NCBI RefSeq assembly: GCF_014268585.2
Contig: NZ_CP077092.1
Coordinates: 5,865,501-5,929,500 of the forward strand
DNA length: 64,000 nt
From: Pseudomonas iranensis
GTDB taxonomy: Bacteria > Pseudomonadota > Gammaproteobacteria > Pseudomonadales > Pseudomonadaceae
Direction of reading: 5' to 3'
The notes below the pieces were generated by a model. It was not told the origin of the DNA and ran no database searches. It was given only the letters and a program-made list of their open reading frames with translations. Positions within the stretch are counted from its first letter, which is position 1. The number at the start of each line of letters is the position of its first letter. Positions 1 to 8,714 of this stretch are shown piece by piece. Position numbers and translations under genes: made by a program.

Positions 1-1229
1 AGCGTCGCTTCGACGTAGAGCAAGGCCCCGGCGACGTCCATGAGAATCGCGTCGTTCGGTTCGCGCTGGCCCTGAGCGAGGCTGAGCACCACCGCCAGTT
101 GGTCGATGATGACCTTGCGCGGCTGGCCGAAACCCAGCACCGCGAGGGTGTCGGCGATCTGCCGCAGCGGCGCGAGCAGGCTGTCCAGGTCCGAGGCGTG
201 CTGGCGGTCGCTGCGCACGAACAGATCGAGGCGCTCCTTGACCCGCACCAGCTCTTCGCACAGCGCCGCCAGCACCGAGCGCATGGCATCGCGGTCGGGG
301 CCGGCGAGGCGCGCGCGTTCTTCATCGACCATCGCGCTGTCGGGCAACGCGTCGTCCAGGGAGTAGCGATCTTTCATGGTCAGCATCTGCCCGGTGGGAT
401 GTTCGGCTTTGGCAATATAGAACAACAGGCTTTTCAGCAGCTCGGCCGGCGCCGGCTGGTTGAGCCCGACGATGCCCTGCTCGAGCAGGCGCTTGAGCTC
501 TTGGTCGGCGTCCTTGAACAGGCTGCGCAGCGCCGGACTGTTGGCGATGACGCCCTCGCGCATGCCCTCGACCAATGCCGAGGCGATTTGCCACAAAGGG
601 CTCAACGGCGCGTCGCCGCTCAGCGCTTCGAGACGGCTGAAGACTTTGGCCAGATAGCCAAGGTGCGTCTGGTCGTCCTGTTCGCGCAGCAGACCGACCA
701 GAGCCATTTGCAGCATCTGCCGCAGTTTGCGCAGCACGTTCGGCAGATCGGGCGGTTCCAATGCCGCGAGTGCCTCGTCGCCGAGCGGCGCCAGCTCGGG
801 CAGTGGCGGGCTGAACAGGCTGGTTTCCGCCAGCAGGCTTTCACCGCGAGCGCTGCGTAGATCGTTGATCAGCGGCAACACCACCAGCGGCAGGTCGCGG
901 CGGGCGCTCTGCACGCGGTCGAGGTAAAGCGGCAGTTGCCCCAGGGCTTGCAGCATCAGGTGCAGGGCTTCGTCGCGGTGCGGTACACGATCATGTTGCA
1001 GGGCTTCGACCAAGTGCTCCATTTCTTCGGCCAGTAACGCTGCGCCGTAGAACTCGACCATCTGCAGGCTGCCGTGGACCTGATGAATGTACGCCAGGCA
1101 CTCGTCCAGCCCGGGGAAGGCCTGCGGATCGTCGAGCACGGCTTCGATCGCCTGATGCGCCAGCTTCAGCGTTTCGGCAATTTCGCCCTTGACCCATTCC
1201 AGGGCCACGTAGTCGTGCCGATCACCCAT
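1..1229 (-). CDS. chpA: ChpA, chemosensory hybrid histidine kinase (N-terminal part, cut by window edge)
   Basis: About 409 N-terminal residues are visible; the rest lies beyond the left edge. The product starts MGDRHDYVALEW and carries a His-phosphotransfer-like helix with H52 in the motif QVHGSLQM, followed by helical FimL/Hpt-like sequence. In P. aeruginosa ChpA is the large multi-Hpt CheA-type kinase of the Chp system that controls twitching and cAMP, phosphorylating PilG and PilH. It starts 11 bases after the pilJ stop on the same strand, so it is the promoter-distal part of the pilG-H-I-J-chpA operon. PilK, which sits between pilJ and chpA in PAO1, is missing. Identity rests on sequence resemblance and gene order. 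Confidence 0.9.
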   Translation of the reverse strand, partial: MGDRHDYVALEWVKGEIAETLKLAHQAIEAVLDDPQAFPGLDECLAYIHQVHGSLQMVEFYGAALLAEEMEHLVEALQHDRVPHRDEALHLMLQALGQLPLYLDRVQSARRDLPLVVLPLINDLRSARGESLLAETSLFSPPLPELAPLGDEALAALEPPDLPNVLRKLRQMLQMALVGLLREQDDQTHLGYLAKVFSRLEALSGDAPLSPLWQIASALVEGMREGVIANSPALRSLFKDADQELKRLLEQGIVGLNQPAPAELLKSLLFYIAKAEHPTGQMLTMKDRYSLDDALPDSAMVDEERARLAGPDRDAMRSVLAALCEELVRVKERLDLFVRSDRQHASDLDSLLAPLRQIADTLAVLGFGQPRKVIIDQLAVVLSLAQGQREPNDAILMDVAGALLYVEAT

Positions 1230-1240
1230 AACCACTCCAC

Positions 1241-3289
1241 TCACGCTTTATCTGTCGCCGCCGGCAAGGTGAAACCGGACACCGAACGGCGCAACTGACT
1301 GGCCATTTTCGCCAGGTTGCCGATGCTCTCGGCGGTGGCCGTGGACCCCGACGAAGTCTGCGAGGTGATCTGCTGGATCACGTTCATCGTCAGCGAGATC
1401 TGCCCGGCCGAAGAGGTCTGCTGCTGCGCTGCGTTGGAAATGCTCTGGATCAGCGCGGCGAGGGTCTTGGACACGCCTTCGATTTCTTCCAGGGCGACAC
1501 CGGCATCCTGCGCCAGTCGCGCGCCGCGCACCACTTCGGTGGTGGTCTGCTCCATGGAAATCACCGCTTCGTTGGTGTCGGCCTGAATCGCCCGCACCAG
1601 GGTTTCGATCTGTCGGGTCGCGGCGGACGACCGCTCGGCCAGCCGTTGCACTTCGTCGGCAACCACAGCAAACCCGCGCCCGGCGTCGCCGGCCATCGAC
1701 GCTTGAATCGCCGCGTTGAGGGCAAGAATGTTGGTCTGGTCGGCGATGTCATCGATCAGGCTGACGATATCGCCGATTTCCTGGGACGACTCGCCGAGGC
1801 GCTTGATGCGCTTGGCAGTGTCCTGAATCTGTTCGCGAATGTTGTCCATGCCGTGGATGGTGTTGTGCACCACTTCGTTACCCTTGTTGGCGATTTCCAC
1901 GGAACGCTCGGCCACCGCCGACGATTCGGCAGCGTTGGCCGAGACCTGATCGATGGACTCGGCCATGTCGCTGATCGCTGTCGAGGCTTCGGAAATCTGC
2001 TGCGCCTGTTGCTCAGACGCTTGGGCCAGATGCATGGCGGTGGCCTGGGTTTCCTGCACCGCAGCGGCAACCTGGCCGGCGGTGAGGTTGATGGTGGCGA
2101 CCAGATCGCGCAATTGGTCGACGGAATAGTTGATCGAGTCGGCGATGGTGCCGGTGAAGTCTTCGGTCACCGAAGCGGTTACGGTGAGGTCGCCATCGGC
2201 GAGGTCTTCGATTTCGTCGAGCAGGCGCATGATCGCGTTCTGGTTGCGCTCGTTCTTCTCGGCAGTTTCGCGCAACTGGCGATTGGTTTCGCGGACCATG
2301 ACCAGACCGATGAGGATGATCGAGGCCAGCGCCAGCAAGCCCAGCACATAGCCGCCAATGGTGTCGGTGTTGCGCCCGCCGGCCAGTTGCTCGAATCCGG
2401 TGGCCAAGTGCGAGGCTTCGTCGAGCAGGGTTTGCGACAGGGTGAAGATGTTGCTCGCCGATTCCCGCACCTTGAACAGCTCTGGCGAGGTTTCGAGGAT
2501 TTCGTCCACCGAGCCGGAGACGAACTGGAACAGCTCGGAGATTTCGCTCAAACGGGCGCGGGCGTCGCGGTCTTCGACCTGGCTGATTTTCAGCGCCGGG
2601 TTGCCCTGCAACATGCCGTTGAGCACCAGACCGAAACGCGCGGCATCGCGGCCAAAGGCGTCGGCGGCCTGCTGCGAGTTTTCGTCACCGGCGAGCACGG
2701 TGTTGACTGCGCCAAGAATGCGTTCAGCCAGTAGCGACTGCCGCTGCGCCATCGCCACCTGCGCCGCCGGAGCGCCGCGCTGGAGGAGGATTTCCACGAC
2801 TTTTTCGTATTCGATCTGCAACTGCGGCACGGTTTCGGCGAGTGTCGCGGCGACCTGATGCAGCGACAGCACGGTCTGTTCGCTGGTGAGGATCGCGTCG
2901 GTGTTTTTCAGCAGGCGTTCCCAGTCCATCTGCACCGCGCGCATTTCCGGGCGCACGGCGACGGGTGCCGGTGGCAGGCCGGTGTTCGGGTCACCTTTCT
3001 TCAGGTAACCCCAGCGCTGGGCGAAATCGTTGCGCGCATCACTGAGCAACTTGAACGCCGCCGCTTTGCCCGCCGCCGCTTCGGTGGCGTTCTTGGCGAT
3101 GCGTTGCGAGAGCACGCGCAGCTCACCGGCGTGGCCGATGTACTGCTTGTCGTAGTTCGCCTGGGTGTTGAGGTACGCGAAGTTGGCGAACAGCAGCATG
3201 ATGAACACGATCAGTGCGATAAACAGCACGATGATCTGCGCGCGACTACGCGATGCTTCTGCCGACTTGCCTGTTTTTGCTGTTGTCAT
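1241..3289 (-). CDS. pilJ: PilJ, methyl-accepting chemotaxis-type receptor for type IV pili
   Basis: 682 residues. The start at 3289 ([10 protein letters not shown]) places the first membrane segment at about residues 18-40; an upstream in-frame ATG would extend it into a repeat element and is unlikely. A periplasmic PilJ-type sensor region (about 41-311) is followed by a second membrane segment (about 312-332), a HAMP-like linker and a cytoplasmic signalling hairpin whose tip reads [16 protein letters not shown] at about 513-528. The usual NAAIEA glutamate is Gln here, as I recall for PilJ. It would pass pilus or surface signals to ChpA through PilI. No pilK methyltransferase gene follows it. 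Confidence 0.94.
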   Translation of the reverse strand: MTTAKTGKSAEASRSRAQIIVLFIALIVFIMLLFANFAYLNTQANYDKQYIGHAGELRVLSQRIAKNATEAAAGKAAAFKLLSDARNDFAQRWGYLKKGDPNTGLPPAPVAVRPEMRAVQMDWERLLKNTDAILTSEQTVLSLHQVAATLAETVPQLQIEYEKVVEILLQRGAPAAQVAMAQRQSLLAERILGAVNTVLAGDENSQQAADAFGRDAARFGLVLNGMLQGNPALKISQVEDRDARARLSEISELFQFVSGSVDEILETSPELFKVRESASNIFTLSQTLLDEASHLATGFEQLAGGRNTDTIGGYVLGLLALASIILIGLVMVRETNRQLRETAEKNERNQNAIMRLLDEIEDLADGDLTVTASVTEDFTGTIADSINYSVDQLRDLVATINLTAGQVAAAVQETQATAMHLAQASEQQAQQISEASTAISDMAESIDQVSANAAESSAVAERSVEIANKGNEVVHNTIHGMDNIREQIQDTAKRIKRLGESSQEIGDIVSLIDDIADQTNILALNAAIQASMAGDAGRGFAVVADEVQRLAERSSAATRQIETLVRAIQADTNEAVISMEQTTTEVVRGARLAQDAGVALEEIEGVSKTLAALIQSISNAAQQQTSSAGQISLTMNVIQQITSQTSSGSTATAESIGNLAKMASQLRRSVSGFTLPAATDKA

Positions 3290-3364
3290 CGGTCCTCGCC
3301 TTAACCCACACCTTTGAGGCCTGCTGCAATCCCTGTGGGAGGCAACCTCATGATGAAGAAATTT

Positions 3365-3492
3365 TGTGGCGAGGGGATTTATCCCCGATGGGTCGCGCAG
3401 CGGCCCCAAAAACCTGAGTCGTATCGGCTACATCTCAAATACAGGTCTTGGGTCGGCTTCGCCAACCATCGGGGATAAATCCCCTCGCCACA
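3365..3492. repeat. Inverted-repeat intergenic element (GGGGATTTATCCCC family)
   Basis: The element begins TGTGGCGAGGGGATTTATCC and ends with the reverse complement (GGATAAATCCCCTCGCCACA), with about 90 bases of inner sequence containing GCGCAGCGGCCCC. It lies between pilI and pilJ. The same termini recur at 7200-7539 and 11540-11669, so it is a dispersed non-coding element. A shorter palindrome (GGGGATTTATCCCC) lies inside each end. It could fold into a long stem in RNA and may affect the pilI-pilJ transcript. Confidence 0.85.
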
Positions 3493-3561
3493 GGTCTGTC
3501 TGACCCACAATTTTCCTGATCACATAGCCCATTCCACCCAATGGGTTCTGTGTTGTTCCTG

Positions 3562-4101
3562 CTATAGAGCCACACCCATAAACACCGGAGACCTGGCCAG
3601 GGCAAACAGGCTGAACACCCGCCAGTTCTGTTCGCGGCGGAAATAGCCTTTGACGAATTCGGCCTTGGAGCCCTGGCGCTTGCTGATCGACAGCGGCTCG
3701 AAACTGCCCTGTTCGAAATGCTGCAAACCGATCACCTCGTCGACCATCACTCCGGCGAACACGTCTTCATGTTCCACCACCAATACCCGCCGCTGTTTGC
3801 GCAGCGGCGACAACTCATGGCCGAAGAAGCCGCACAGGTCCATGATCGGCAGCAGCCGCCCGCGCAGGTTAGCCACACCCTTGACCCACGGCTTGACCCC
3901 GGGCAACTGGGTGAAGCGCGGTTCATGCAAAACTTCGCTGACTTCGCCCATCGGCGCCACATACCAATGCTCGCCGAGGCGAAAGCCGATGCCGCTCCAG
4001 CGATCCGGGCGCGCCGCTTGCGACGGCAGGTCGGCTGCCAGCAGGCGGCAGCGCTGGTCGATCTGCCAGAGCAGTTCGAACGCGGTCAGCGATTCGTTCA
4101 T
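3562..4101 (-). CDS. pilI: PilI, CheW-like coupling protein
   Basis: 179 residues, a single CheW-like domain: the signature stretch VANLRGRLLPIMDLCGFFG near residues 75-93 is typical of CheW folds. It should couple the PilJ receptor to the ChpA kinase at the cell pole. It lies 10 bases downstream of pilH and is followed by a 270-base gap holding a repeat element before pilJ, so expression of pilJ may partly be uncoupled from pilGHI. The length matches the PAO1 protein. Confidence 0.92.
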   Translation of the reverse strand: MNESLTAFELLWQIDQRCRLLAADLPSQAARPDRWSGIGFRLGEHWYVAPMGEVSEVLHEPRFTQLPGVKPWVKGVANLRGRLLPIMDLCGFFGHELSPLRKQRRVLVVEHEDVFAGVMVDEVIGLQHFEQGSFEPLSISKRQGSKAEFVKGYFRREQNWRVFSLFALARSPVFMGVAL

Positions 4102-4111
4102 GATCGCGCGA

Positions 4112-4477
4112 TCAGCCGTTGAGTACGTTGTTCAGGGTCTTGATCAGGGTGTCTTCGTCGACCGGTTTGGTCAGGTAATCCTTGGCGCCCTGGCGGGTGC
4201 CCCAGACCTTGTCGGTCTCCTGATCCTTGGTGGTGATGATGATCACCGGGATGTGCGCCGTGTCGGCATCCTTGGTCAACTGACGGGTCGCCTGAAAACC
4301 GTTGAGGCCGGGCATGACGATGTCCATCAGCACCGCGTCGGGTTTTTCCTGACGGGCCAGGGCCACGCCGTCGGCGCCGTTCTCGGCCTTGAGCACTTCA
4401 TGGCCGTGCTTTTCGAGCATGCCGGTGAGTTTGTACATTTCAGTCGGCGAATCATCGACGATCAGGATACGTGCCAT
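4112..4477 (-). CDS. pilH: PilH, single-domain response regulator
   Basis: 121 residues starting MARILIVDDSPTEMYKL. I chose the ATG at 4477 because it gives the standard receiver-domain length; an ATG four codons upstream is also open. The acidic pocket (IVDD), the phospho-acceptor Asp in VLMDIVMPGLNG, the Thr of IIITTKD and the Lys in LTKPVDE are all present. In P. aeruginosa PilH acts opposite PilG in pilus retraction and cAMP control. It is the second gene of the operon, 60 bases after pilG. Confidence 0.94.
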   Translation of the reverse strand: MARILIVDDSPTEMYKLTGMLEKHGHEVLKAENGADGVALARQEKPDAVLMDIVMPGLNGFQATRQLTKDADTAHIPVIIITTKDQETDKVWGTRQGAKDYLTKPVDEDTLIKTLNNVLNG

Positions 4478-4537
4478 GGTCTTCCCCATTTTTCTGGTCG
4501 ACTGCCGGCCCGCTGGCCGAGCGTCACTGTGCGTGTC

Positions 4538-4942
4538 TTACTGCGGCAAAACGGCGGCGAAGCCCGGAACATGGGCCTGAATCGCGTTGAGCAGTTCTTC
4601 TTTGCTGAACGGCTTGGTCAGAAATTGATCAGAGCCGACGATCCGCCCCTTGGCCTTGTCGAACAACCCGTCCCTGGATGAAAGCATGATCACTGGCGTC
4701 GCCTTGAAGGCGCTGTTGTTCTTGATCAGGGCGCAGGTCTGATAACCGTCCAGACGCGGCATCATGATGTCGACAAAGATGATCCCGGGATGGTGGTCGG
4801 CAATCTTCGCCAGCGCATCGAAACCGTCGATGGCGGTGATCACTTCGCAACCGACATTCTTCAACAATGTTTCGGCGGTGCGGCGAATCGTTTTCGAGTC
4901 GTCGATCACCATGACCTTCAAGGCGCTGGACTGCTGTTCCAT
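4538..4942 (-). CDS. pilG: PilG, single-domain response regulator
   Basis: 134 residues, CheY-like receiver: VMVIDDSKTIRRTAETLL carries the acidic pair, IIFVDIMMPRLDGYQT the phospho-acceptor Asp, and FLTKPFSKEEL the conserved Lys. In P. aeruginosa PilG is phosphorylated by ChpA and promotes pilus extension and adenylate cyclase activation. It is the first gene of the minus-strand pilGHIJ-chpA operon. Its promoter must lie in the 225-base region shared with the divergent gshB. Confidence 0.94.
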   Translation of the reverse strand: MEQQSSALKVMVIDDSKTIRRTAETLLKNVGCEVITAIDGFDALAKIADHHPGIIFVDIMMPRLDGYQTCALIKNNSAFKATPVIMLSSRDGLFDKAKGRIVGSDQFLTKPFSKEELLNAIQAHVPGFAAVLPQ

Positions 4943-5167
4943 AAGAGGGTTCTACCGTCGCCTTTGCGAATCAAATTGTCCGTTTTGCTGTGAATAATGG
5001 CCTGAAACCCTTGAAACCCATGGGGCGGCGCGATCTGCCAGCCTTTTTAGCACAGTCTCCAGATGCAATCTATCGACGGGTTTTTCCTTGACCCGAAACC
5101 CGCCCGGCGCCACTCTGGCGGCACTTTTTCAATACCGATCCGGTAGCCAAATTTCGAGGAAAACCCA

Positions 5168-6139
5168 ATGAGCGTTCGCGTCGGGATTGTCATGGACCCT
5201 ATCGCCAGCATCTCCTATAAAAAGGATAGCTCGCTGGCCATGCTGCTGGCCGCGCAGAAGCGTGGCTGGGAACTGTTCTACATGGAACAGAAAGACCTGT
5301 ATCAGGCCGAAGGCCAGGCGCGGGCGCGGATGAGTCCGCTGAAAGTTTTCGCCAACCCGGACAAATGGTTCGAACTGGACGCCGAGCAGGACAAACTGCT
5401 GAGCGATCTGGACGTGATCCTGATGCGCAAGGATCCGCCGTTCGACATGGAATTCGTCTATTCCACTTATCTGCTGGAACAGGCCGAAGCCGCTGGCGTG
5501 CTGGTGGTGAACAAGCCGCAGAGCCTGCGCGACTGCAATGAAAAGCTGTTCGCTACGCTGTTTCCGCAGTGCACGCCGCCGACCATCGTCAGCCGCCGCC
5601 CGGACGTATTGCGTCAGTTCGCCGACCATCACGGTGACGTGATCCTCAAGCCGCTGGACGGCATGGGCGGTTCGTCGATCTTCCGCCACACCGCCGGACA
5701 CCCGAACCTTTCGGTGATCCTCGAAACCCTGACCCTGCACGGCAAGCAGCAGATCATGATTCAGGGCTACCTGCCGGCGATCGTCGATGGCGACAAGCGC
5801 ATCCTGATGATCGATGGCGAGCCGGTGGATTACTGCCTGGCGCGGATCCCGGCCATGGGCGAAACCCGTGGCAACCTCGCCGCCGGTGGCCGTGGCGAAG
5901 CGCGTCCGCTGACCGAGAAGGATCGCTGGATCGCCGCCCAGGTCGGCCCGACCCTGCGCGAGAAAGGCCTGCTGTTCGTCGGCCTCGACGTGATCGGCGA
6001 GCACCTGACCGAAATCAACGTCACCAGCCCGACCTGCATCCGTGAAATCGACAATGCGTTCGGCACTGATATCGGCGGGATGCTGATGGATGCCATTGAG
6101 AAGAAGCTGCAAGCTGCAAGCTCCAAGCCGCAAGCTTGA
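5168..6139 (+). CDS. gshB: Glutathione synthetase
   Basis: 323 residues, ATP-grasp enzyme joining gamma-glutamylcysteine and glycine. Start MSVRVGIVMDPIASI matches the family; the ATP-grasp core is visible as VILKPLDGMGGSSIF, IDGEPVDYCLARIP and LTEINVTSPTCIREID. The family usually ends soon after the helix MLMDAIEKKL. Here the last residues (QAASSKPQA) are encoded by a GCTGCAAGC-type repeat, so the native stop seems to have been lost to repeat insertion or expansion. It is divergent from pilG, as in PAO1. Confidence 0.95.
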   Translation: MSVRVGIVMDPIASISYKKDSSLAMLLAAQKRGWELFYMEQKDLYQAEGQARARMSPLKVFANPDKWFELDAEQDKLLSDLDVILMRKDPPFDMEFVYSTYLLEQAEAAGVLVVNKPQSLRDCNEKLFATLFPQCTPPTIVSRRPDVLRQFADHHGDVILKPLDGMGGSSIFRHTAGHPNLSVILETLTLHGKQQIMIQGYLPAIVDGDKRILMIDGEPVDYCLARIPAMGETRGNLAAGGRGEARPLTEKDRWIAAQVGPTLREKGLLFVGLDVIGEHLTEINVTSPTCIREIDNAFGTDIGGMLMDAIEKKLQAASSKPQA

Positions 6140-6230
6140 AGCCGAGCGACAAGCTTCTGACTTGCAGCTTGCAGCTCGAAACTTGCAACTGCCCCTATGC
6201 AGCTTGTCGCTTGAAGCTCGTCGCTTGCAG
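6104..6230. repeat. Degenerate GCTTGCAGC-type repeat block
   Basis: The block consists of short alternating AAGCTGCAAGC, CAAGCTTGAAGC and GACTTGCAGCTTGCAGCTC units in both orientations, forming many small overlapping palindromes. It begins inside the 3' end of gshB and stops just before the hairpin that precedes tonB. No coding function is supported beyond the last gshB codons. Confidence 0.75.
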
Positions 6231-6232
6231 CT

Positions 6233-6287
6233 AAAAACCAACATTGCGTTATCATGCCGGGCCCATGAAAACGCGATGTTGGTTTTT
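6233..6287 (+). terminator. Long hairpin with T-run before tonB; gshB terminator overlapping a possible tonB promoter
   Basis: The left arm AAAAACCAACAT (6233-6244) pairs with ATGTTGGTTTTT (6276-6287), and inner bases extend the stem to about 24 pairs with two mismatches around a CCGGGCC loop. The right arm ends in five Ts, so RNA read through from gshB should terminate. A -10-like TATCAT (6250-6255) lies within the left arm; a transcript starting near 6262 would contain only the right arm and reach tonB with a leader of about 30 bases. The promoter part is inference. Confidence 0.65.
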
Positions 6288-6292
6288 CTGTC

Positions 6293-7192
6293 ATGACCCT
6301 CCCGTCCGATCTGCCCGCTGAACTCGCCCATCGTGGCGTGCGCCCGGCCGATCGCCTCGGTTTTACCCTGTTTCTCGCGGCGCTGATTCACCTGGCGCTG
6401 CTGCTCGGCGTCGGTTTCACCATGGTCGAGCCGCAGCAGATCAGCAAAACCCTGGAAATCACCCTGGCCACCTTCAAGGCCGAGAAGAAGCCGGAAAAGG
6501 CAGATTTTCTCGCTCAGGAAAATCAGGAAGGCAGCGGCACGCTGGACAAGAAAGCCCTGCCCAAGACCACCGAAGTCGCGCCGTTCCAGGACAATCAGGT
6601 CAAAAAGGTCACCCCGCCGCCCGCCGCCAAGCCAGTGGTGCAGGAAGCCGCACCGAAAGCAGCGGTGACCACCGTCGCGCCGAAACCGAAAAAGGCGCCG
6701 ACCAAGAAAGAAGAAAGCAAAACCGAAGTCAAACCGACCGTCGACGCGCCGGCGTTCGACAGCTCGCAGTTGTCCAGCGACATCGCCAGCCTCGAGGCGG
6801 AGCTGGCCAAGGAACAACAGCTGTACGCCAAGCGCCCGCGCATCCACCGCTTGAGCGCGGCCTCGACCATGCGCGACAAGGGCGCCTGGTACAAGGACGA
6901 CTGGCGCAAGAAGGTCGAGCGCATCGGCAACCTCAACTACCCCGAAGAAGCACGGCGCAAGCAGATCTACGGCAATTTGCGCCTGATGGTCTCGATCAAC
7001 CGCGACGGCTCGCTGTATGAAGTGCTGGTGCTCGAATCCTCCGGCCAGCCGCTGCTCGATCAGGCGGCGCAGCGCATCGTCCGCCTGGCCGCGCCGTTTG
7101 CACCGTTTACCGGCGATCTGTCGGACATCGACCGCCTGGAAATCATCCGCACCTGGAAATTTGCCCGGGGCGACAAGCTCTCCAGCAACTGA
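6293..7192 (+). CDS. tonB: TonB-family energy transducer (TonB3-like)
   Basis: 299 residues. An N-terminal membrane anchor (about 22-45, LGFTLFLAALIHLALLLGVGF) is followed by a Lys/Pro/Ala-rich periplasmic spacer (about 60-150) and a C-terminal TonB domain (about 205-299, with YPEEARRKQIYGNLRLMVSI). The neighbourhood gshB-tonB-algH matches PAO1, where the gene at this place is tonB3, linked to twitching motility rather than iron uptake. No clear Shine-Dalgarno precedes the ATG; a T-run ends 5 bases upstream. The start is supported by the family N-terminus (MTLPSDLP). Confidence 0.88.
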   Translation: MTLPSDLPAELAHRGVRPADRLGFTLFLAALIHLALLLGVGFTMVEPQQISKTLEITLATFKAEKKPEKADFLAQENQEGSGTLDKKALPKTTEVAPFQDNQVKKVTPPPAAKPVVQEAAPKAAVTTVAPKPKKAPTKKEESKTEVKPTVDAPAFDSSQLSSDIASLEAELAKEQQLYAKRPRIHRLSAASTMRDKGAWYKDDWRKKVERIGNLNYPEEARRKQIYGNLRLMVSINRDGSLYEVLVLESSGQPLLDQAAQRIVRLAAPFAPFTGDLSDIDRLEIIRTWKFARGDKLSSN

Positions 7193-7199
7193 ATATTTA

Positions 7200-7539
7200 T
7201 GTGGCGAGCGGATTTATCTGTGGCGAGGGGATTTATCCCCGCTCGGCTGCGCAGCAGCCGCAAAACCATTCCATACGGAGTGTCAGGCAGAACCCATCAA
7301 GCGATTCAGGGGCGCTTCGCGCCCCAACGGGGATAAATCCCCTCGCCACAGATAAATCCCTTCACCACAGATAAATCCCCTCGCCACAGATAAATCCCTT
7401 CACCACAGATAAATCCCCTAACCACAGATAAGTCCCCTAACCACAGATAAATCCCTTCACCACAGATAAATTCCCTGAGCACAGATAAATCCCCTAACCA
7501 CAGATAAACTCCCTCACCACAGCAAATCCCCTCGCCACA
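7200..7539. repeat. Inverted-repeat element with expanded 19-bp tandem arms
   Basis: This is the GGGGATTTATCCCC-type element with its ends amplified. Two direct 19-bp units lie at 7200-7237 (TGTGGCGAGGGGATTTATC type). After about 95 bases of core, eleven units of the reverse complement run from 7332 to 7539 (consensus GATAAATCCCCTNNCCACA), ten exactly 19 bases and the last 18. Units differ mainly at the two positions after CCCT and at C/T in the CCC run. A long frame on the minus strand through the array is a by-product of the repeat. Confidence 0.9.
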
Positions 7540-7623
7540 AAAGCTCTGTTCCAATAATGGATCTGTGTTGTTGTCAGCATCTCCAGCTTGTCAGTTCGCC
7601 CCTCGAACGCCACACTAGCGCTC

Positions 7624-8196
7624 ATGAAAAACGTCAGCCCCAGCTACCTCAAGCATCACTTCCTGATCGCCATGCCACACATGGCCGACCCGAACTTTGC
7701 CCACACCTTGACCTACATCGTCGAGCACACGGCCAATGGCGCGATGGGGCTGGTGGTCAACAGGCCGCAAGACTTGAATCTGGCCGACATCCTCGAACAG
7801 CTGCGCCCGGACATCGAGCCGCCGGCGCGTTGCCAGGATGTGCCGATCTTCATCGGCGGGCCGGTGCAGACCGATCGCGGTTTCGTCCTGCACCCGGCGG
7901 GCCAGACCTTCCAGGCCACAGCGCAGCTGGACGGCGACCTCGCCCTGTCGACGTCGCAGGACGTGCTGTTCGCCATCGCTGACGGCGTCGGCCCCGCGCA
8001 GAGCCTGATTACCCTGGGTTACGCCGGTTGGGAAGCCGGGCAACTGGAAGCCGAACTGGCCGACAACGCCTGGCTGACCTGCCCGTTCAACGCCGACATC
8101 CTCTTCAACACTCGCAGCGAATTGCGCCTGGAAGCGGCAGCGCGGCACTTGGGCATCGACCTCAATCTGCTCACCAGCCAGGCAGGTCACGCCTGA
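7624..8196 (+). CDS. algH: AlgH / YqgE family protein (UPF0301)
   Basis: 190 residues, starting MKNVSPSYLKHHFLIAMPHM, the usual N-terminus of the family; it includes the conserved stretch NGAMGLVVNRP and the loop FIGGPVQTDRGFVLH. In P. aeruginosa the orthologue has been called AlgH and tied to alginate regulation, but the biochemical role is unsettled. It overlaps ruvX by one base (TGATG), so the two are translationally coupled. Confidence 0.92.
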   Translation: MKNVSPSYLKHHFLIAMPHMADPNFAHTLTYIVEHTANGAMGLVVNRPQDLNLADILEQLRPDIEPPARCQDVPIFIGGPVQTDRGFVLHPAGQTFQATAQLDGDLALSTSQDVLFAIADGVGPAQSLITLGYAGWEAGQLEAELADNAWLTCPFNADILFNTRSELRLEAAARHLGIDLNLLTSQAGHA

Positions 8197-8633
8197 TGGC
8201 CCTGCGCCTGATTCTCGGCTTCGACTACGGCACCAAACAGATCGGCGTCGCGGTCGGCCAGGTCATCACCGGCCAGGCCCGCGAGCTGTGCACCCTGAAA
8301 GCGCAGAACGGCGTGCCGAACTGGGATCAGGTCGAAGCGCTGATAAAAGAATGGAAACCCGACGCCGTAGTGGTCGGCCTGCCGTTGAACATGGACGGCA
8401 CGCCCAGTGAGATGTGCGTACGCGCGGAGAAATTCGCCCGCCGCCTCAACGGCCGCTACAACCTGCCCTTCTATACCCACGACGAACGCCTGACCACTTT
8501 CGAAGCCAAGGGCGAGCGACTGGTGCGTGGCGGGCAGAAAGGCAGTTACCGCGACAACCCGGTGGACGCCATCGCCGCTGCCCTGCTGCTGCAGGGCTGG
8601 CTCGATGAAAACACTGCATTGTTTGAATCCTGA
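8196..8633 (+). CDS. ruvX: RuvX / YqgF pre-16S rRNA nuclease
   Basis: 145 residues, RNase H-like fold: GFDYGTKQIGVAVGQ near the N-terminus carries the first catalytic Asp, VVVGLPLNMDGTPSEM the conserved loop and RDNPVDAIAAALLLQ the C-terminal acidic motif. The family processes the 5' end of 16S rRNA and was earlier called a Holliday junction resolvase. It is coupled to algH and followed by a UUCG-loop hairpin. Confidence 0.93.
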   Translation: MALRLILGFDYGTKQIGVAVGQVITGQARELCTLKAQNGVPNWDQVEALIKEWKPDAVVVGLPLNMDGTPSEMCVRAEKFARRLNGRYNLPFYTHDERLTTFEAKGERLVRGGQKGSYRDNPVDAIAAALLLQGWLDENTALFES

Positions 8634-8634
8634 C

Positions 8635-8657
8635 AAGCGCTTCGGCGCTTTTCTTTT
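8635..8657 (+). terminator. UUCG-loop hairpin after ruvX
   Basis: AAGCGC-TTCG-GCGCTT followed by TTCTTTTGG begins just after the ruvX stop. The stem is short (6 pairs) but has a stable tetraloop and a T-rich tail, so a weak intrinsic terminator is plausible before pyrR. Confidence 0.6.
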
Positions 8658-8714
8658 GGTTATAAACCGAGCTTCGTCCGGCAGGACGCAGCGCGGAATC
8701 ACGAAGGAGCAACC

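Noticed and set aside
7306..7554. 82-codon minus-strand frame with repeated GEGIYLW-like units
   Set aside because: The repeated residues simply translate the 19-bp tandem array. No start signal or homologous protein pattern is seen.
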